Below, piece after piece: positions 59,210 through 64,000 of a DNA stretch of 64,000 bases. The stretch is taken from positions 38,641,135 through 38,705,134 of the forward strand of contig JAJKFL010000005.1 in the NCBI GenBank assembly GCA_021186555.1. Reading direction: 5' to 3'. Position 1 is the stretch's first letter; each line of letters opens with the position of its first letter. The translations under genes were made by a program, and so were the position numbers. The notes beneath the pieces are model-generated. The model saw nothing but the letters and a program-made list of their open reading frames with translations, was not told the origin of the DNA and ran no database searches. Source of the stretch: Reticulitermes speratus (Eukaryota; Arthropoda; Insecta; Blattodea; Rhinotermitidae).

Positions 59210-62200
59210 GTTTCAATATTTGTTTATTAGTTCCTCTATTTGTTACAACAGGAACTTGTTCCAATATCAAAGTACTACATTAGTTGTATTACGTGTGATG
59301 GTATCAATTTGTGTCTGTATCTTCCAGAGCAGTCTATTATTTATTTTGTCGTTTTGAGATGGCGCTGTGTCGGTGAATCAAAGTAATAACTTGTCTTATA
59401 CTTGCGGATGACAAAACATTTAAATTCAGTTTTAAAATATGTAGGTCATAAAAATGTGTACCACATTTCCCTGCAAAAGGGCTTCAGATCTCCGATCTGC
59501 AATATGACATTAATCGATGATCCACAGTGATTTTGTCTAGCGTGCTTTATGCACACAAAACCAGCAAAGTTTATACTTTCTAACAGTTAAAATGCCAGTT
59601 GATTTTGGAATATTTCCTCCTATCTCCTCTCGTTCAGTCGCGACGTTTTTACACTGTTGTGTCTGAATTACATATCTAGCTGTACCTACGCCATTCGCTT
59701 CCTTGTTCTGTGATTGTGTTACATTGTTATTTTAACATTTAAAGTCCGCAATAAAGATCCGTTTGCAATATGTTTTTCAGGTTGTGTTATCATAAAAGTT
59801 TATCCTAGGAAAAATACCAAACAAACCACTTTACGCACAGCGGTCTGGAATGTATTTAAATCTGGTTATAAATAAAAATTTTAGTTTTGTAATTTGTTCC
59901 AAAAATCTTGTTGCATTTCAAGTATTGGTTACCATGCATGAAAAGGTACTATTCTCGCGTTCATTTGTATGACTGTTTCGTATGTATGGCCTGTCAGACT
60001 AGGCTATAGAGAAATCAAGTCATATTAACTGCTGTGGTGAATTGAAATTACAGTGAAACGAATGCCGTTATAGTATATATTTTTTAAAGCCGGAGAATAA
60101 AGATTTGCAGACTTGTTTTATGATTATTATGATTATGATTATTATTATTTAATTTATATAAAATCGTGTCACAGTTACTGTCCCCTTTTGTGTGGCCTGT
60201 GCAGGTTAAAAATTTTCAAAACAGGGAAGTTTTGTAATAGTAACAAAAGCAATCCCGCATATTTTCGCAAGTATTTGTGTTTTAACAGTTGCCTTTGAAC
60301 TATGTTGCCAAATCTTAGAAGAATTAGCTATTCATACATGTTAATTATTTACCTCTCGAAGTGGTAAAGCCAGAATCTTCTTGGTGTTACTAACTCAAGC
60401 GATGTCAGATGTCATTCAGTGTAGCTCTGTCTTATGCCCACTTCTCTCAAAATGTCCTCTTCAAGCCATATAAAAGTCGCCTCTTCTGTTCACCAATTTC
60501 TCTTGTAGTTCATGTCATATAATTGCGTTTCTCTTTTTTTTTTTGTTTTGCTCACAACTCTCATGGTTGAACGAGCTCTATTACACACAAGGAAAACAAT
60601 GTCATTCGAGGTATTTTAGATTTTATTCTTTTGTGCTACCATCATAGATTGCTACATCTTCTTCGGTCCACTCTTTGTTTTTGCTTTCACAGACTCTTTC
60701 GGAATTTTGGAAAAGTAGAAAAAAACCAAACAATTTTTAAAAAACTATAATATGAAACTGTAGAATTTGTGGTACTCCATACTGATTTTTTAAATGTACA
60801 GGTTATGTCGTGCTATGAAAACCACAGCAGGACACTTAGAACGTCCGTTTCACACAAAATATAATCACACAGAAAATTATTTATTACTGAGTTCATTTAA
60901 TATCTATACATAGGTCTCTACCAGTCAGTCAGCAATAAAATAAAGTGAAAAGTAAATCGAGTGGTATAGCAACGTCCCCCTTTGCCGAAGAAAGAAGGAG
61001 ATGGGCGCCTTTCAGACGGCAGCATCAGTATTGTCATATGAAGTATAGTATATAGGTCTATCTTAGAGCTCGTGTCAAAGTAGATGTCTTTGCAAAACTG
61101 TTGAAGTTCATATCGTACACATTCCGAGAAATCGCTTTTAACACCTTCCGCGCCGTTTAATATATGAGAGTAAGTCACAGTGAAATAAGTACAGGATGGC
61201 CAAATATAATGTTCATATTTCCAACAATATCCGCCAAAATTTTCAACGTGCTTAATGGTAGTAAGTACCCACGACTGGCGGATGTAAAAATTGCACTTAT
61301 TATTGCGCATTATACGAGGAGCCGATCGAGTAATTGTCATACTGTGTCCACAAAAGGTTTCATTTGGCAAACATTTATACTCAGGCGCACTTGCCAAATA
61401 TTTGCCTGGTCATTTTAGTAACTTTTCCACCACTCGTGTACTTGGCCATTCGACGACCAAATGATATTTGTCCACACAAACACACATCAGTTCTCTGCCA
61501 AGTATAAACGAGTAGTGGGAACGCAACTGTTCTTGACTTTACAAGGAAAGAAACATTGATGATTTCTTTGACTGGCGTTACATTTAAAGACAGTTGGTGG
61601 GAAACGGCGAAGTCAGAAGTCCTCATGACGTGACAGACACCGCGCGGTGATAGACGTTTGTCAGATATACCAGTCATTTTTTCGCGTCTTAACAAAAGGT
61701 CATGCATCTTGGCGGCGATCCCTTGTTCAACTAAGAGAGTATTCTTGTTATTTAAAGAGACAGTAGCATCGAAAAAACATAATGGCTTCTATTCTCCACT
61801 TCCGGTATATTTCACATTACTTTCACCTTTATCGCTTTTATGTCTGATGGAATGGCAGGTCGGCGAAAAGGAACTACCCATTTATTTTCCTTTAAGCTTG
61901 TTTTTCTTCCTGAAAAGAAAAACAGTAGGCTTATAAGAACATTGTGCTCTGTGTTAGGTCTGTGTCTCCACCTTAATCTCTGGACCACTTGACACATTTT
62001 CACGATACTTGGCGTGAACATTATTCCAGTGACGGGCAACCCATTTTATTAATGTCCCGCACTCGTTAATTGTAATATTTCGGGCTCGCAATTTTGCGAA
62101 GCAATGGCAACATTACATAGGCTTTCTTTTGGGCACTCAAGTGACGTACGGTGATATGTATTGGCAAATATGAAACTTCTGGGAGGGTAATGTGTTTGTA

Positions 62201-62640
62201 GAACATGGCGCCCTTCGAAAAATTTTTTGCTCTCGTTTTGATGGCGAAAACTAAAAAAAAAAAAAAATAAATTTAGGGTATGAAATTTGGTACGAAGGTA
62301 AATTATAAGATTTATCTACACGTTTTGTATAGAATATGTTTCGTAGATGAAGAGTTAAAAGCTTTGCCCAATAATAAACTTTGAGGTTATAGCCGAGAAA
62401 GCATAACGTACACAGAGTCTGCATTTAAGAAATAAGGACAGATTTCTGTACATTGACATAACTTGATTCCTTTATTTTTTAATAAAGTTTACAGTATTAT
62501 AAAAGCGACTGCATGTTTTGACTCATATTGGTTAAGCTGTGCTCTATTAATAAGTTCTTCACACAGCCAGAGCAATATAATATCAACAAATAAGTAGGGT
62601 TAGAAATTCGTGCAATAGGAAAGTAGGGTTTGTTTCTTCT
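59210..62640. other. No supported gene; possible DNA-transposon relic near 61.95-62.06 kb
   Basis: The 159-codon minus-strand ORF at 60,918-61,397 and the 108-codon one at 61,381-61,707 have no recognisable domain. The stretch GTCTCCACCTTAATCTCTGG to about 62,060 is in the style of a dispersed insect repeat with a GACC...CACGATACTTGG core, similar in type to repeats A and B. A short A run lies near 62,255. Confidence 0.4.
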
Positions 62641-62827
62641 GCCCAAAAATCCCTACTTTTCTCTCTGTTATATTATGGTTATTATTATTATTCATTATCA
62701 ACTTATATGCAGGTCATTTACAATTATATACCTGAAACCATCTTCTAGGATATATGGTTTACTGCTATCCTGTATTTACAATTTATGCTACTTGTAATTT
62801 TACTTTCCATGTTAAATATTTTGTACT
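62641..62827 (-). other. Presumed 3'-UTR of the adjacent LINE relic
   Basis: AT-rich sequence lies downstream of the retrotransposon stop on the minus strand, with an ATT-type simple repeat around 62,673-62,690 that may be the element's tail. Confidence 0.35.
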
Positions 62828-63716
62828 TTATACTAGTACTTTCCGAAGTATGTGTGCAGTGCCCATTATGGCATAATCTGCATTTTCTGTCTCTTTCTGT
62901 CTGTAATATTTTTGTTGCATAATATTTTGTTTTTGTAGTGCCCGATCTTGTGGTGCAATTATTGCACTTACAGTTTCTCCGTTCAGATCTCCCCTAGACA
63001 GCCATAGGAACGTGTCTTCTTCACTAATAAGCTGTCTTTCTGTACTTCTAATATATTGGCCAATCATTACTTTGCTGTCCCATTTTTAAGGTCTTTTCTA
63101 ATATTGCTTTTGTGTGTTGAATGTTTCTTTATGCCACTTTCTCATGTGATTGGTTTAATTCTTCTGCAAATTTTGCTGCTGTTTTAATTGTTGAATTCTT
63201 ATTTGATTGATTGCTTTCATGGCTTTTAACAATATATACAAACCGGTCTTCTGTATATTTTGTGTTCAGATATTCTGCAATATTATTATCTCAGCTTTAC
63301 ACGTCGCTTCAATTTGTAACAAGCCTCATCCTCCTTCTGTTCGTCTTACATATAGCCTATCTATCTCAGCTTTTTGTTGGTGCCTTTCATACATTGTTAG
63401 TATATTTCTAATTTTCCTGCCAATTTTTCTTAATTATTCTAATATCCAATTAATGATACCAAAACTGTATCTTAATACTATAATGGCTAATGCTCCAATT
63501 ACTGTGATTTTATTCTTAACATTCAACTCGGATTTTAGTATCATTCTTAACCTCGTTGTGTATTCCTTCTTCAATTTTTCTTTGATTTGTTGATGTTGTA
63601 CTGTATATCTTTACTTTCTTCAGTCCGTAGGTAGTTGTATGTTTTTCCCTGAACATGCTCTTGTGTTTCTCTGTATTAAATTTTGTGAGTGAACTAATTC
63701 TCCTTTCTTGACTACA

Positions 63717-63752
<36 letters not shown>

Positions 63753-63765
63753 GTTATGAGTCAAG
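62828..63765 (-). pseudogene. Non-LTR retrotransposon reverse-transcriptase C-terminal relic, different clade from the 17/45-kb copies
   Basis: The pieces in order are IEEGIHNEVKNDTKIRVEC, then KNKITVIGALAIIVLRYSFG, then ILTMYERHQQKAEIDRLYVR. These are followed by EDTFLWLSRGDLNGET, IIAPQDRALQKQNIMQQKYY and finally IMGTAHILRKVLV before the stop. They match, from memory, the thumb region and C-terminus of a widespread insect reverse transcriptase, possibly R4/Dong-like. At least four frame breaks or stops are present. The C-terminus is shortened: the sequence jumps from the QKYYRQKETENADYA segment to the last dozen residues, so the zinc-knuckle/endonuclease part is deleted. The (ATT)n tract at 63,719-63,751 interrupts the 5' side. 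Confidence 0.75.
63719..63751 (+). repeat. (ATT)n microsatellite
   Basis: About eleven uninterrupted ATT units. It overlaps the 5' end of the retrotransposon relic. Confidence 0.9.
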
Positions 63766-64000
63766 GTGGAAGATATAGCTGTTGATGGTGGTGGTAATTA
63801 TTGGTATTATAAGTAAGAGTCATTTATGGCTAAATTTCCATTTCTTTACTAACATTATTTCTTGAAAAGTTTTCCGTTTAAAAGGTGTCAGTGTAGTGAA
63901 ATGCTGTGACCAAGAGCAACATGACGCTTAACTAGTTAGGTATTAGTACTGTCTAAAATAAAGGGAAGGCTTTATAGGCACTTATTATTATTAATATTAT
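63766..64000. other. No gene seen; window end
   Basis: AT-rich sequence ending in an ATT-rich simple stretch. Confidence 0.5.

Noticed and set aside
60918-61707. 159- and 108-codon minus-strand ORFs
   Set aside because: They overlap a plus-strand ORF in locally GC-richer DNA. None shows a domain.
63207-63593. 128-codon hydrophobic plus-strand ORF as a membrane protein
   Set aside because: It is the complement of the minus-strand retrotransposon relic. The hydrophobicity comes from T-rich antisense sequence.

Overview
The window reads as nuclear DNA of a hemimetabolous insect, most likely a cockroach or termite (Blattodea). The grounds are AT-rich intergenic sequence, no bacterial-type gene packing, intron-like signals, two tRNA-derived SINE families, degenerate non-LTR retrotransposon ends, a mariner-type and a hAT relic, and repeat peptides that I recall as common in conceptual translations from Blattodea. 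The order assignment is from memory and is not proven here. No intact, confidently named protein gene lies in the window.

Bases 1 to about 13,200 form one compositional block that is strongly CpG-poor: about 1 CpG in bases 1-600, against about 24 in 13,261-13,860, counted by eye. This is the usual trace of a germline-methylated transcription unit. Near its left edge are three small candidate exons on the plus strand with good splice sites. They are a 45-nt exon and two mutually alternative terminal exons, one encoding a hydrophobic tail and one a short acidic tail. The rest of the block is intron, 3'-UTR or flank. It carries a 608-bp hAT-type MITE with an 8-bp duplication, a 391-bp pogo/Tigger-like element with TA duplications, a G-quadruplex motif and a 44-bp minisatellite.

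From 13.2 kb to 40.7 kb the sequence is ordinary intergenic DNA with repeats. It holds three SINEs of one tRNA-derived family (14.2, 23.0 and 36.2 kb) and two of another (30.8 kb, mosaic; 32.6 kb). It also holds a LINE reverse-transcriptase relic (17.1 kb), a pair of related dispersed repeats (19.2 and 20.9 kb), a degenerate inverted repeat (25.5 kb) and a purine tract (26.8 kb).

The most interesting material lies at 41.5, 42.1 and 58.3 kb. Three insertions there share one architecture: inverted arms, a conserved 32-35-nt extension outside only one arm, and perfect 13-16-bp target-site duplications. Two of them carry type I hammerhead-ribozyme-like motifs with a loopless palindromic stem III. 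The largest has 409-bp arms that match at 405 of 409 positions around an 11-bp spacer, with one hammerhead per arm on opposite strands. These features fit non-autonomous Penelope-like retroelements, but no reverse transcriptase or GIY-YIG domain of that class is present.

The remainder (43-64 kb) holds a hAT C-terminal fragment beside a 37-bp minisatellite (40.7-41.3 kb), a second copy of the 17-kb LINE (45 kb), a head-to-head repeat pair and a solo copy (46.6 and 47.9 kb), and a mariner-type transposase relic overlapping a 32-bp minisatellite (56 kb). At 62.8-63.8 kb there is a LINE relic of a different clade. Long stretches between these hold nothing I can support.
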